Below are positions 23,558 to 35,865 of a DNA stretch of 64,000 nucleotides, in pieces; within the stretch, counting starts at the first letter, position 1, and each line of letters begins with the position of its first letter. Both the position numbers and the translations under genes were made by a program. The DNA comes from Theodoxus fluviatilis (taxonomy: Eukaryota; Mollusca; Gastropoda; Cycloneritida; Neritidae), in NCBI GenBank assembly GCA_034096865.1, contig JAWQFJ010015172.1, forward strand, positions 70,683-134,682. Reading direction: 5' to 3'. The notes beneath the pieces are model-generated. The model was not told the DNA's origin, ran no database searches, and saw nothing but the letters and a program-made list of their open reading frames with translations.

Positions 23558-25143
23558 GACCTGACATCGGACGCCACAATGTCAGGGATATGTGACCAAC
23601 GTCTACCGGGCGTGGCCAGGTTTCCCCCGCACTAGAGGCAGTTTACCCCGTCAAAGCATCGATGCGCACGCGATAGCTGGGGAGATGTTAGGAAGCCTTA
23701 ACCGTCTGCTGTTTGTAGTGATTCATTAAGGACTGGAAATCATGGGTGTCGCCAGTATAACTGACTCGCCGCTGTCTGTGAAATCCCTGGGCGGTTCAGG
23801 CGTGATGTGAAGGACAGACGGGAGGAATGACTAGTCTGATGAATGGGGGCTGTACAGGCGATTGCTGCTGATTGCTGTGCGACACTGGGAGGGGCCATTT
23901 GAAATGCCGCAAAGTGACAGCGCGGTGGCCAATGGTCAAAGCGTCTGTACACAAGTGCACTGCTATATACTATGTTCTGGTCATTAAAAGAAATCAGAGC
24001 ATCAATCTGTTATTAAACTAGATCACATGCAAAGACTAGAGATAAAGGTTATTACTAACTATAATCAATCTTAGACGATTTGTAAGTTGTTCACAGAGTT
24101 TTATGTGTCAAAGTCCAGATACTGTGAACTACTTTGACTCCGAATTATATAAGTTGATTTACTCCTGGTACCGCGAAAAATCAATGAAAATACTAGATGT
24201 GGAAACATGGAATGACCATCAAGTACGACGTTTCTAAAGGCAAAGCATTCCCACGGTATTTAACATAATCTGCAGTGTCTATCATTCCGATCTTCACGTG
24301 CAGTTCCTACAATGGCCACTAATGAATTTACCGCGTCTTTCAAATATTCATTTTTCACTGAATCAGGCCGCAGTACGATCTGCCCTAACCCCACGGGGCT
24401 AACGAGGATCAAAGACGGATTGCCTTGCAATGGCTGCCTACCTGGGTTCTCCTTTCACCTGAGAGGTAGATGGAGACAAATTGTTTTAGAATGGCTTCTT
24501 GCCGCGTTCAATGGGACGAGAGGGGGCGCTTTCGCGCGCTCCACACACTGAGGCACCCAACACAATGGGGTGGTCGGGTCGATTCCGCCCTGATTGTCTC
24601 CCTTTGTTGGCCTCAGTGCGCATGACAGGAAGACGCCTGCCTTGGGAGAGACAAGCCAGTGTCCGATGACAGGAGGACGGGTCACGTGGCTTGTTGAGCC
24701 TGTCTTCCTCTGCTCCTCTTTAATGTGGGCAAAAGGGGTTGCTACCGGGAGAGAGAGAGAGAACGAACGAACGAACGAACAAACGAATTATTTTTTGAGA
24801 GGCCATCAGCCCATTTCAATGAAAATTTACAATTTGAATTAAAAACACAAGAAGATGTAAATACACTTCGTTGCTTTAAAGCGGTGGATGGACCGTGTTC
24901 ATTACCTGGCAAAACATGCTGACATCTCTTCATATTAAAGCCACATTCATGACGGATTGATAGAATCTGTTTTTGCATATAGTGACATCCCTCAAAACAA
25001 ATCTGCATTCACACTCATCTATTCTACACCCCCAGCACTTCTTTTGAAAGAATGATATAGGTACAAGCCAACATTGTGCCGTACTTCACAATCTCTTGTG
25101 CCCAAGAAACATAGCTGTTGACTCCTAAAACCATGTATTTTGG
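23558..25143. other. Gene-free stretch
   Basis: No recognisable gene. A (GAAC)n patch is at 24760-24783. A one-base indel between arms lies near 24858. Confidence 0.5.
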
Positions 25144-25144
25144 G

Positions 25145-25207
<63 letters not shown>

Positions 25208-25269
25208 GTGTGTGTGTCTCTGTATTTGTGCAGTGTGTGTATGTGTGTGTGTGTGTTCTCTGCATGCAC

Positions 25270-25349
<80 letters not shown>

Positions 25350-25372
25350 GTGTGTGTGTGTGTGTGTGTGTG
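25144..25372. repeat. GATA / GA / GT / TA compound microsatellite
   Basis: (GATA)n at 25145-25172, (GA)n to 25202, GT blocks, then a (TA)n run of about 70 bases from 25272, then (GT)n. The right-arm copy differs by about five bases. Confidence 0.95.
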
Positions 25373-27357
25373 CGTGCGTCCGTGCGTGTGTTAGCGTGCA
25401 TGCTTGGGTATAGAAGGATATGCGTAGATACGCAAGCTGTCTGGCATGAAAATGAATAACAGCAGACTGATTTGGGAACCCAACTTCATTTCTCTGCAAT
25501 TGTCAATATCAGAATGAGATGACGTCGGCGGAAGCTAGTCTGGAGGACACTGTTATGATGAAGAGGTGAGGCAACGAAATACAATAGAGTGCCATCTGCT
25601 CAGCACACTTTTTCATATCTCGGTCTGCAGTCTGGCAGGAAGTCTGCATGTCTACTTGCAGCAGGTGCATTGATGCAGAGAACTCCTGCTGTGCATGATG
25701 AGCCCCATGTCTGTGTGCACGAAGGTTCTCTGTCAAAACTGACAACTTGTCTGATGACACGCAACTCCCTCTGTGATCGTTCCTATGAGTTGTATCCACG
25801 CAGAAAGCATGCTCTACTTCTACCACTACACAACTCTTTGCTCCCTCACAACTCTGTCTGCTTGGAGATTGACTATACCTGTACCCTGCACATCTCAGTT
25901 GCTGGCGTAGCTAAGCTTATCGCTGTACCTATCTTACTCTCAGCTGTAGAACTGGCTGCTGGCGTCGCGCAGGAAGTGATCTGTGCGCATGCGCTTGGCA
26001 GCCGCGGTTCGAACCGGGGCTAATTAATTCTTCATCCATTAAGGGCAGCACATGTCGCCACGGTAATGCTGCTCACTCGGGCGTCGCCCCTCCATCCATT
26101 CTGATAATTGTTTTGGGGCTGCTGCCGTGGACACGTGACGCGAACCCAAGGGCGAGTAACTCTGGCCACTTCCGCCAGCTTAGTTGACACCTGGCGCGAG
26201 CGGATGCGGCGCTTAAACGGTGAAGAGCGCATGCGCGGGTCAGCGCGGTCACGTGTGAGGCTAACGCATGCGTGATAGAGCCTCTGCTTCTGAGAATTGG
26301 GAGAGGGGATAGAGTGGATGGGTCAGTGCCATTCTTGTAAAGCACAGCAATCCCTCCCTTGGGATGTGTCTGGAGGTGGTGCATAACGCCATAAGATCAG
26401 ATTAGGGAAAGCACGTATGTGAGCAACACATGGTGTTTATAATCGGATATAGCACAGAAGGAAGTGCCAGTTTGTTGATGAATTTTCTCCCTTAATTAAA
26501 GTAGAAAATTTAATGAAAATATTTCATACATAAAGAAACAAGGAGACGCATTTTCACCGTCATTCCGTGTCCTTTTATATTCAGAAAACATTGCATTTGC
26601 AGTGGTAGAACTGATGGTATTACAATCACTGCATTTCGAATGAAACGGTAAATGCGTGTATATGCTGCGGTCATACCACATACATGTATGTTCAAAGATT
26701 GATCAAGCAGACTGCTGATCTGGGAATTGGGTGTAAAGAGGTTTGAGCTCAAGATATGGGTAAAAAGCCGCAATAGAAAACTCATATGTTTGCCTGTAAC
26801 CCTCGTAAACCCAATAGTCGGCACTCAGCAGCCTCCATCCCTCGCGATCCAGCCAACAACTCCCCACACTCTGCACACTCATGACATCACGTGATCTAAC
26901 CAGGGCATGGAGTTATCTCCCATGCCGGAGTGTTGCCTTTCCGCCTGGCCGTCCGCTCAAGGCTGCGTGGTCATCACAGCATGGCGACCCCGTCCTTCGC
27001 TGCCCCGCACCCTGTCACTGGAGCCGCACTGCTCTGTGCACGCAGCCTCCGTCTTTCCCGCCTTTGTCTGAAAAGCCTGTTCATGCCGTCAGCTGACTTG
27101 GATGACAGAGGGGAGATGAGGAAATGAGTCCGGATAGAAATCAGTCGATAGGGAGCTCATGTTTCGTCCTTGTGTGCAGACAGCAGCTCGGGCTGTTGCT
27201 GGTCTATGGTCATAGTGTCATGGTTCAAGATCAGCAATGTGTGAAGCTGAGTGCGTTGTCACAAGTTGTTGCTTGTCCCGCTTTACAGGTAATTACCTGG
27301 ATTTAGGGTCAAGCAGGCACTTGTGCTTTCGCTACTTATGTAGTGTGTTGGACCGAC
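25373..27357. other. Unique stretch including a CpG-rich segment
   Basis: A 144-codon plus-strand frame (25589-26023) overlaps a 105-codon minus-strand frame (25509-25826). Neither has a recognisable domain. The part 26400-26800 is AT-rich and shows nothing. Confidence 0.45.
25970..26300. promoter_or_regulatory. CpG-rich segment with NRF-1-like sites
   Basis: TGCGCATGCGCT near 25984 and AGCGCATGCGCG near 26226 match the palindromic NRF-1 core GCGCATGCGC, and CACGTG E-boxes lie at about 26132 and 26250. Two such sites in a CpG-rich segment are typical of animal promoters, but no transcript was identified. Confidence 0.35.
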
Positions 27358-27745
27358 CTCTCTCTCTCTCTCTCTCTCTCGTTCTCTTTCTCTCTCTCCG
27401 TCTCTTTCTTCTTTTTCTTGTTCTCTTTCTCTCTCTCTCACTCTGTATCTCTCTCTCGCTCACTCTCTCTTTCTCTGTCTCTCTCTCTCTCTCGGTCTCT
27501 CTCTCTCGTTCTCTTTCTCTCTCTCCATCTCTTTCTCTCGTTCTCTTTCTCTCTCACTCTGTATCTCTCTCGCTCACTCTCTCTTTCTCTCTCTGTCTCT
27601 GTCTCTCTCTGTCTCTTTCTCTCTCTCTCACATACACACACACACCCTCTCTCTTTCACTCCCCCCCTCCCTTCTCTCTCTCTCTCACTCTCTCTCTCAC
27701 TCTATCTCACACACACACACACCCTCTCTCTTTCACTCCCCCCTC

Positions 27746-27781
<36 letters not shown>

Positions 27782-27785
27782 CTCA
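27358..27785. repeat. CT-rich compound microsatellite beside the axis
   Basis: About 430 bases of CT with TTT, GT and CACA interruptions. Long Ser-Leu frames here are products of the dinucleotide. Confidence 0.95.
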
Positions 27786-27837
27786 CTTTATCTTCAGGCC
27801 AATAATCCATAACAAGGGGTCATCCTACATGCGTACA

Positions 27838-28069
27838 ATGCAGAATGTTGTAGTCAGTATGTTACAGATTTTAACAAAACAAATCATGATCACAAAGATC
27901 GCTGGGAGGTGTTGGAATCTCAGGTTTAGTATGAAAACAAACGTTTCGGGCGAAGCCAAACTGATGATTGTTTCATACTAAATCTGTGATTCCAACACCT
28001 CCCAGCGATCTTTGTGATCATGATTTGTTTTGTTAAAATCTGTAACATACTGACTACAACATTCTGCAT
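27838..28069. repeat. Hairpin at the palindrome axis, possible foldback element
   Basis: About 99 bases on each side fold on each other around the 34-base spacer. Two substitutions (27920 and 27924 against their partners) lie within 17 bases of the loop, and a one-base indel lies near 27836. The loop motif GTTTCGGGCGAAGC resembles the loop GTTTTCGGGGTCGAAAGC of the independent foldback at 3527-3648. This suggests the axis lies in a pre-existing foldback repeat. Because the flanks are also palindromic, the true ends of that element cannot be placed. Confidence 0.5.
27937..27970. other. Spacer at the axis of the palindrome
   Basis: About 34 bases separate the last well-paired bases of the arms (ATGAAA at 27931-27936 and TTTCAT at 27971-27976). 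The spacer holds GTTTCGGGCGAAGCC, itself partly self-complementary. No adapter-like sequence was recognised by eye. Confidence 0.85.
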
Positions 28070-28121
28070 GTACGCATGTAGGATGACCCCTTGTTATGGA
28101 TTATTGGCCTGAAGATAAAGT

Positions 28122-28124
28122 GAG

Positions 28125-28160
<36 letters not shown>

Positions 28161-28549
28161 GAGGGGGGAGTGAAAGAGAGAGGGTGTGTGTGTGTGTGAG
28201 ATAGAGTGAGAGAGAGAGTGAGAGAGAGAGAGAAGGGAGGGGGGGAGTGAAAGAGAGAGGGTGTGTGTGTGTATGTGAGAGAGAGAGAAAGAGACAGAGA
28301 GAGACAGAGACAGAGAGAGAAAGAGAGAGTGAGCGAGAGAGATACAGAGTGAGAGAGAAAGAGAACGAGAGAAAGAGATGGAGAGAGAGAAAGAGAACGA
28401 GAGAGAGAGACCGAGAGAGAGAGAGAGACAGAGAAAGAGAGAGTGAGCGAGAGAGAGATACAGAGTGAGAGAGAGAGAAAGAGAACAAGAAAAAGAAGAA
28501 AGAGACGGAGAGAGAGAAAGAGAACGAGAGAGAGAGAGAGAGAGAGAGG
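28122..28549. repeat. GA-rich microsatellite, mirror of 27358-27785
   Basis: Reverse complement of the left-arm tract, with the same order of interruptions. Confidence 0.95.
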
Positions 28550-30535
28550 TCGGTCCAACACACTACATAAGTAGCGAAAGCACAAGTGCCTGCTTGACCC
28601 TAAATCCAGGTAATTACCTGTAAAGCGGGACAAGCAACAACTTGTGACAACGCACTCAGCTTCACACATTGCTGATCTTGAACCATGACACTATGACCAT
28701 AGACCAGCAACAGCCCGAGCTGCTGTCTGCACACAAGGACGAAACATGAGCTCCCTATCGACTGATTTCTATCCGGACTCATTTCCTCATCTCCCCTCTG
28801 TCATCCAAGTCAGCTGACGGCATGAACAGGCTTTTCAGACAAAGGCGGGAAAGACGGAGGCTGCGTGCACAGAGCAGTGCGGCTCCAGTGACAGGGTGCG
28901 GGGCAGCGAAGGACGGGGTCGCCATGCTGTGATGACCACGCAGCCTTGAGCGGACGGCCAGGCGGAAAGGCAACACTCCGGCATGGGAGATAACTCCATG
29001 CCCTGGTTAGATCACGTGATGTCATGAGTGTGCAGAGTGTGGGGAGTTGTTGGCTGGATCGCGAGGGATGGAGGCTGCTGAGTGCCGACTATTGGGTTTA
29101 CGAGGGTTACAGGCAAACATATGAGTTTTCTATTGCGGCTTTTTACCCATATCTTGAGCTCAAACCTCTTTACACCCAATTCCCAGATCAGCAGTCTGCT
29201 TGATCAATCTTTGAACATACATGTATGTGGTATGACCGCAGCATATACACGCATTTACCGTTTCATTCGAAATGCAGTGATTGTAATACCATCAGTTCTA
29301 CCACTGCAAATGCAATGTTTTCTGAATATAAAAGGACACGGAATGACGGTGAAAATGCGTCTCCTTGTTTCTTTATGTATGAAATATTTTCATTAAATTT
29401 TCTACTTTAATTAAGGGAGAAAATTCATCAACAAACTGGCACTTCCTTCTGTGCTATATCCGATTATAAACACCATGTGTTGCTCACATACGTGCTTTCC
29501 CTAATCTGATCTTATGGCGTTATGCACCACCTCCAGACACATCCCAAGGGAGGGATTGCTGTGCTTTACAAGAATGGCACTGACCCATCCACTCTATCCC
29601 CTCTCCCAATTCTCAGAAGCAGAGGCTCTATCACGCATGCGTTAGCCTCACACGTGACCGCGCTGACCCGCGCATGCGCTCTTCACCGTTTAAGCGCCGC
29701 ATCCGCTCGCGCCAGGTGTCAACTAAGCTGGCGGAAGTGGCCAGAGTTACTCGCCCTTGGGTTCGCGTCACGTGTCCACGGCAGCAGCCCCAAAACAATT
29801 ATCAGAATGGATGGAGGGGCGACGCCCGAGTGAGCAGCATTACCGTGGCGACATGTGCTGCCCTTAATGGATGAAGAATTAATTAGCCCCGGTTCGAACC
29901 GCGGCTGCCAAGCGCATGCGCACAGATCACTTCCTGCGCGACGCCAGCAGCCAGTTCTACAGCTGAGAGTAAGATAGGTACAGCGATAAGCTTAGCTACG
30001 CCAGCAACTGAGATGTGCAGGGTACAGGTATAGTCAATCTCCAAGCAGACAGAGTTGTGAGGGAGCAAAGAGTTGTGTAGTGGTAGAAGTAGAGCATGCT
30101 TTCTGCGTGGATACAACTCATAGGAACGATCACAGAGGGAGTTGCGTGTCATCAGACAAGTTGTCAGTTTTGACAGAGAACCTTCGTGCACACAGACATG
30201 GGGCTCATCATGCACAGCAGGAGTTCTCTGCATCAATGCACCTGCTGCAAGTAGACATGCAGACTTCCTGCCAGACTGCAGACCGAGATATGAAAAAGTG
30301 TGCTGAGCAGATGGCACTCTATTGTATTTCGTTGCCTCACCTCTTCATCATAACAGTGTCCTCCAGACTAGCTTCCGCCGACGTCATCTCATTCTGATAT
30401 TGACAATTGCAGAGAAATGAAGTTGGGTTCCCAAATCAGTCTGCTGTTATTCATTTTCATGCCAGACAGCTTGCGTATCTACGCATATCCTTCTATACCC
30501 AAGCATGCACGCTAACACACGCACGGACGCACGCA
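28550..30535. other. Mirror of the unique stretch 25373-27357
   Basis: Same content in opposite orientation, including overlapping frames at 29883-30317 (minus) and 30080-30397 (plus) without recognised domains. Confidence 0.5.
29606..29936. promoter_or_regulatory. CpG-rich segment with NRF-1-like sites (right-arm copy)
   Basis: Mirror of 25970-26300, with GCGCATGCGC cores near 29671 and 29912. Confidence 0.35.
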
Positions 30536-30556
30536 CACACACACACACACACACAC

Positions 30557-30636
<80 letters not shown>

Positions 30637-30698
30637 GTGCATGCAGAGAACACACACACACACATACACACACTGCACAAATACAGAGACACACACAC

Positions 30699-30762
<64 letters not shown>
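30536..30762. repeat. CA / TA / CT / TATC microsatellite (right-arm copy)
   Basis: Mirror of 25144-25372. It differs from the left copy by a few bases in the CT/TATC part. Confidence 0.95.
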
Positions 30763-30765
<3 letters not shown>

Positions 30766-32353
30766 CCCAAAATACATGGTTTTAGGAGTCAACAGCTATG
30801 TTTCTTGGGCACAAGAGATTGTGAAGTACGGCACAATGTTGGCTTGTACCTATATCATTCTTTCAAAAGAAGTGCTGGGGGTGTAGAATAGATGAGTGTG
30901 AATGCAGATTTGTTTTGAGGGATGTCACTATATGCAAAAACAGATTCTATCAATCCGTCATGAATGTGGCTTTAATATGAAGAGATGTCAGCATGTTTTG
31001 CCAGGTAATGAACACGGTCCATCCACCGCTTTAAAGCAACGAAGTGTATTTAACATCTTCTTGTGTTTTTAATTCAAATTGTAAATTTTCATTGAAATGG
31101 GCTGATGGCCTCTCAAAAAATAATTCGTTTGTTCGTTCGTTCGTTCGTTCTCTCTCTCTCTCCCGGTAGCAACCCCTTTTGCCCACATTAAAGAGGAGCA
31201 GAGGAAGACAGGCTCAACAAGCCACGTGACCCGTCCTCCTGTCATCGGACACTGGCTTGTCTCTCCCAAGGCAGGCGTCTTCCTGTCATGCGCACTGAGG
31301 CCAACAAAGGGAGACAATCAGGGCGGAATCGACCCGACCACCCCATTGTGTTGGGTGCCTCAGTGTGTGGAGCGCGCGAAAGCGCCCCCTCTCGTCCCAT
31401 TGAACGCGGCAAGAAGCCATTCTAAAACAATTTGTCTCCATCTACCTCTCAGGTGAAAGGAGAACCCAGGTAGGCAGCCATTGCAAGGCAATCCGTCTTT
31501 GATCCTCGTTAGCCCCGTGGGGTTAGGGCAGATCGTACTGCGGCCTGATTCAGTGAAAAATGAATATTTGAAAGACGCGGTAAATTCATTAGTGGCCATT
31601 GTAGGAACTGCACGTGAAGATCGGAATGATAGACACTGCAGATTATGTTAAATACCGTGGGAATGCTTTGCCTTTAGAAACGTCGTACTTGATGGTCATT
31701 CCATGTTTCCACATCTAGTATTTTCATTGATTTTTCGCGGTACCAGGAGTAAATCAACTTATATAATTCGGAGTCAAAGTAGTTCACAGTATCTGGACTT
31801 TGACACATAAAACTCTGTGAACAACTTACAAATCGTCTAAGATTGATTATAGTTAGTAATAACCTTTATCTCTAGTCTTTGCATGTGATCTAGTTTAATA
31901 ACAGATTGATGCTCTGATTTCTTTTAATGACCAGAACATAGTATATAGCAGTGCACTTGTGTACAGACGCTTTGACCATTGGCCACCGCGCTGTCACTTT
32001 GCGGCATTTCAAATGGCCCCTCCCAGTGTCGCACAGCAATCAGCAGCAATCGCCTGTACAGCCCCCATTCATCAGACTAGTCATTCCTCCCGTCTGTCCT
32101 TCACATCACGCCTGAACCGCCCAGGGATTTCACAGACAGCGGCGAGTCAGTTATACTGGCGACACCCATGATTTCCAGTCCTTAATGAATCACTACAAAC
32201 AGCAGACGGTTAAGGCTTCCTAACATCTCCCCAGCTATCGCGTGCGCATCGATGCTTTGACGGGGTAAACTGCCTCTAGTGCGGGGGAAACCTGGCCACG
32301 CCCGGTAGACGTTGGTCACATATCCCTGACATTGTGGCGTCCGATGTCAGGTC
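30763..32353. other. Mirror of the gene-free stretch 23558-25143
   Basis: No recognisable gene. It contains the GTTC tract at 31126-31150. Confidence 0.5.
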
Positions 32354-32434
32354 CCAATAGGCTTAATTCCTAAATGGGAAGTTACTCGTTTTCTAGCAAC
32401 GGTAAGAGTTACTCCGCCCAATACTCAGTCAAAC

Positions 32435-32988
32435 ATGGCGACTTCCTTGCGTCGAGTATCTGAATTTCAAGCTTTTTTGAGAGATCGTGGTGTGACTGTG
32501 TCTGGCCAAAAAAAGACTGAACTAGCGGAATTGTGTGAGATTGCGAGAGGTATTAGCCTGGAGTTTGATCCCGATGGATTATACGAAGACAGAGAAGAAA
32601 TCATTGTTGACAAACTGACCGACGGCGATGTGAAGTTACCGAACCCTTCACTTCATGCGGGTAGCAGCGACCTTTCCGCGTTGCCTTTTTTCAGTATGTT
32701 CGATGTGTTCACGTACCTTATGAGCACTTTAGACCATGCAACCGTACGAGATTTCCAAAAGTCAGAAGGATATACGATGATGACGGATGGATATGTGAAG
32801 GCGATGGAAGTTGTCTCATTTCCAGAACATTCCGAGTACTTTGCGCTGAAGGCACATGTGAAACCTAGAACTAGAGACAAAGATCCAGTAACAGGTGCAG
32901 CTTTCTACTACCCCTGGATTATCATGTCAACACTGGGAAACAGGACCAGAAGCTGCATCTTGTCAGCATTTTGCACTTGCAAAGGCGG
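32435..32988 (+). CDS. SWIM-type / YqaJ-associated protein, exon 1 (right-arm copy)
   Basis: The predicted protein is identical to the left-arm copy (203 codons if read through the donor). The exon runs from ATG 32435 to the GTATGT donor at 32989. It keeps the first Cys pair of the SWIM finger (AFCTCKGG) and loses the C-x-H half. Reading past the donor adds VCSLYCNLNGR-like or YVAYTVIL-type sequence with no homology and a stop at 33044-33046, which supports use of the donor. No downstream exon is present before the opposing THAP exon. Confidence 0.65.
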
Positions 32989-33350
32989 GTATGTAGCCTA
33001 TACTGTAATCTTAACGGAAGACTCTGGCTCACTCTTAATACTATAGTAATACACACATACAACCCTACATTGCAACACATGCATACACTCAGTTATATGG
33101 TTCATATGCACTCACTCATCACAAGCATACATGTACTTATGTAGTGATGTACACAAGCATGCAGTCATTCAAACCACACCCACACAAATGCTTTGTACAC
33201 TGACTCAGTAGGCTGCAGGCATGCATGGCACTTATGTACATAAAACAAAATCCTTTTAAGTAGTGTTACAGTACACATTCCACCTTTTCACAAGCTAATT
33301 TTAATAATAATAAAAATTAAATAAATAAAAAACGAAGAAAAAGATCAGCT

Positions 33351-33770
33351 GAAGAAAATTTGGCAAACCTGCAGTTTAGAGGCGGGTCCTGCTTGTTGCC
33401 GGTTTTCATGCGTTTTAATGAGTTTATCGCTCAAATACAATTATACGCTTTAAATACAATCATACTTACACTCATACACACACATATTCGAGCCTATGTG
33501 CATTAGAATTAACTCACAATTTAATGCCGAAGTGACCGATCGTCACAACACAAACAGTACATGGCGGCCATGACGCTCTGCGACAGTCGGTCATTTCGGC
33601 ATTAAATTGTGAGTTAATTCTAATGTACATAGGCTCGAATATGTGTACAATGTGTGTAAATATGATTGTATTTAAACCCAATAATTGTATTTTAGCGAAA
33701 AACGCATTAAAATGCATGAAAACCCACAAGCGGGACTCGCCTCTAAACTGCAGGTTTGCCGAAAATTTTC
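33351..33770. mobile_element. Foldback / MITE-like element (right-arm copy)
   Basis: Mirror of 22141-22560, with the same imperfect ~180-base arms and ATGGCGGCCAT loop core near 33562. Confidence 0.85.
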
Positions 33771-33899
33771 GTAGGGAGAGTGCACACGCAATCTTGAATA
33801 GATCTACGTTTTATGTCTACACACACAACACACACACATAATAGTTTTTAATTAAAGTAAGGGTAATAATTGTAAAAAAAAACAGCTGTTTCGACTTAC

Positions 33900-34103
33900 T
33901 TGGGAGCAAACATACATCCATCGCCGTATGTTGTCGACGTTGAGTTGGGAATGCGGGCGACCACACGCTTTGATCCATCGCAGACATTTATCTCTGTTGT
34001 GGGTTCTTGTCGGTTTAGCAAACGGGAAAAAATTGACACCAGGATATCGGTCAGGATACCTGCTATCTGCATTGCAAGTGCCCCAACTACAGCGTTTTAC
34101 CAT
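33900..34103 (-). CDS. THAP-type zinc-finger exon 1 (right-arm copy)
   Basis: The same 68-codon exon as at 21807-22010: C-x4-C at residues 5-10, Trp43 and Cys66, ending in CSQ before a GTAAGT donor at 33894-33899. The upstream open frame differs from the left arm because of substitutions and an indel near 34260-34280. The intron start differs by one base (left CCCTTCACTTT, right CCCTTACTTT near 33858). Confidence 0.75.
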
Positions 34104-34266
34104 ACTGTAATAAGCTTGAATTACACAAAATCCGCGCCGATTATAACACACGCTCTTCTGTGTCAGACTGACTGGAAATCTTGAAGTTTGACTGTGCTTC
34201 AGGAACCGTAACTCGTATCCAAGCTTGCAGGATTGTCTCTCTTTTTTATCGGAATAATTCCTATTG

Positions 34267-35865
34267 CTCGTGGACGCCAAGATCCCCGCCTGAGTCTTCC
34301 CAGGCCGGGCAGGCGAGACGGTTTCGAGACAGACGGCCATGACAGGGCCGCTAAATCATGGGACGAGCGCAATTCGATACGGACCTCGTCCAGGTAGGAA
34401 CCGCTGGGGCGAGACAGGGCTGGCTACCGATCCATCAATCGCCGAAAGACGTGGAACCACTAGCTTTGGAGCTCACGTCATCCCCCTGGTTCTTCCGCAC
34501 GCAGGCGTTTGACGTAGAGAGGGGTCTGGGATGGCTGGTGGAGAGGATGGGGAAGAGTGGAGGGGACGGGGGTAGGGATTAGCGTGGAAGAGACGGGGGG
34601 GGGGGGAGCATTCACGTGATATTTATCGCCCCACCGCGCAGCTCTGGAAATCAAAACAACCGACGGTGCGCCCCCTGCCGAGGGATAGTGGACGCTAATC
34701 AAGGGAGGCAATCTCAGCAACCCCAAGGGGTCCGAGCTACCGTGGCGCCGCCCTGGGGACCAAGTTAGGTAACTGTAATGCGTCCAAGGAGCTAATTACA
34801 CCTGCATCGTCACTGCTCAGAGACCTGGTTAAGGGTGGGTGGGTGGGGTGGATTGGAGGTAGGAAAGAGGAAGAGGGAGAAGGGGACAGGTGGGTGTCTC
34901 CAGACCATTAGCCACAAACGAGGTCGCCGAGTCCCCTGAGACTGACCTCCAGAGAGCATGGAAGCAATCAGACCTGGACAGCTTGAACCCCCCTTGTGAT
35001 TCCCGTCAGGTAATGTAGGAGAGATGTATGGATAGACGGACGGAAGAAAGAACGGATGGAAGGGTGGATGGATGGATCGATGAATGGACAGATGGTAGGA
35101 TGGGGTGTTTCTCGGGAACTTATCACTGAATCCACACTCATCCCCTGTGTTTTATATCCGTGCACCGCACGCATCCTTTGGTTTTGTGCTGTCTCCACCG
35201 CCTCTGCAATCAACGTACGTTACTTGCTTTTTCACATGACTGCGCGAGCATTCCGTGAACGGTGACGATAACAATGTCTTCCTCTCCCATTTCCCACCCT
35301 CTAATCCCCATCCTCCGCCCTCTAATCCCCAATCGCCACCCTCAAATCCCCACCCCCACTCCACTTTTCCTCACACTATTCCCTCCTTCCTTTTTCTTCC
35401 TTTTTCTTCCTTCCATTCCCCCCACCATCCACCCACTCACCCACCACCCACTTGTTTGTTTCAATCCACTTTTTTATCCATGACACCTACTCTTTCATAG
35501 TTCTACCTGTGCTTGAAAAATTTTACAAACTCCCACTCCTTTTAATAACCAATCCACTTCCATTTTACCCAAACCCATCCCCAACCCCCCTCCTCCCCCC
35601 CCCCCTCCCCTTTTACCTCCCCCACTTCTGCCAGTCCTCGATGGAGAAGACGACATCAAGGGTGGCACGTGCAGTCGAGCATGCACGCGCACGGCGAGGG
35701 CGTGCGGGCGTGTTGATGGGGCGCAGGACGGCCTGCAGTGACGCACTGTGCGACCCCCTCTCCCGCCACGCTCAAAGGCGTTCGGCTCGACCCTGTCATC
35801 CGTGATCGCCGCCCTAGTTCCGTCCCAGTGCCCTCGAGCATCACGACGCCCTGAGTCCCACCCCC
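34267..35865. other. Mirror of 20046-21642
   Basis: CpG-rich and C-rich patches without a recognised gene. Confidence 0.5.

Larger units (their letters stand above)
1..27936. repeat. Left arm of a ~56 kb inverted repeat (palindrome)
   Basis: Base 1 pairs with base 55919 and base 27936 with 27971. The correspondence was followed through every unique landmark along the arm: the non-LTR fragment, the THAP exon, the SWIM exon, both foldback repeats and all microsatellites. The sum of paired coordinates falls from 55920 at the edge to 55907 near the axis, so the net length difference between arms is only about 14 bases, mostly in simple repeats. Unique stretches of hundreds of bases look identical by eye. 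The outer end was not seen, because the window starts inside the repeat. Confidence 0.97.
32354..34266. mobile_element. Terminal-inverted-repeat element with THAP and SWIM exons (right-arm copy)
   Basis: The inner end is CCAATAGGCTTAATTCC at 32354-32370. The outer end reads GGAATAATTCCTATTG up to 34266 and lacks the final G present in the left-arm copy. The flanking bases also differ between arms exactly at this junction (see findings). Content is otherwise the mirror of 21643-23557. Confidence 0.55.

Noticed and set aside
25589..26023. 144-codon plus-strand frame overlapping a 105-codon minus-strand frame (mirror 29883-30397)
   Set aside because: Neither has a recognised motif and both strands are open together, which is expected by chance in GC-balanced sequence. 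Kept only as an unresolved stretch.
25990..26025. GGTTCGAACC, like a tRNA T-loop / B box
   Set aside because: The flanking bases do not form a five-pair T stem. No A box or acceptor stem lies at tRNA distance (nearest A-box-like word about 90 bases upstream).
27937..27970. Sequencing-adapter remnant at the axis
   Set aside because: The spacer does not look like a library hairpin adapter and instead matches the loop style of a genomic foldback. However, a fold-back artefact without adapter is still possible.
27237..27981. Long Ser-Leu frames (about 190-212 codons) and their mirror at 28054-28669
   Set aside because: They are translations of CT dinucleotide repeats, with no normal-complexity sequence or domain.
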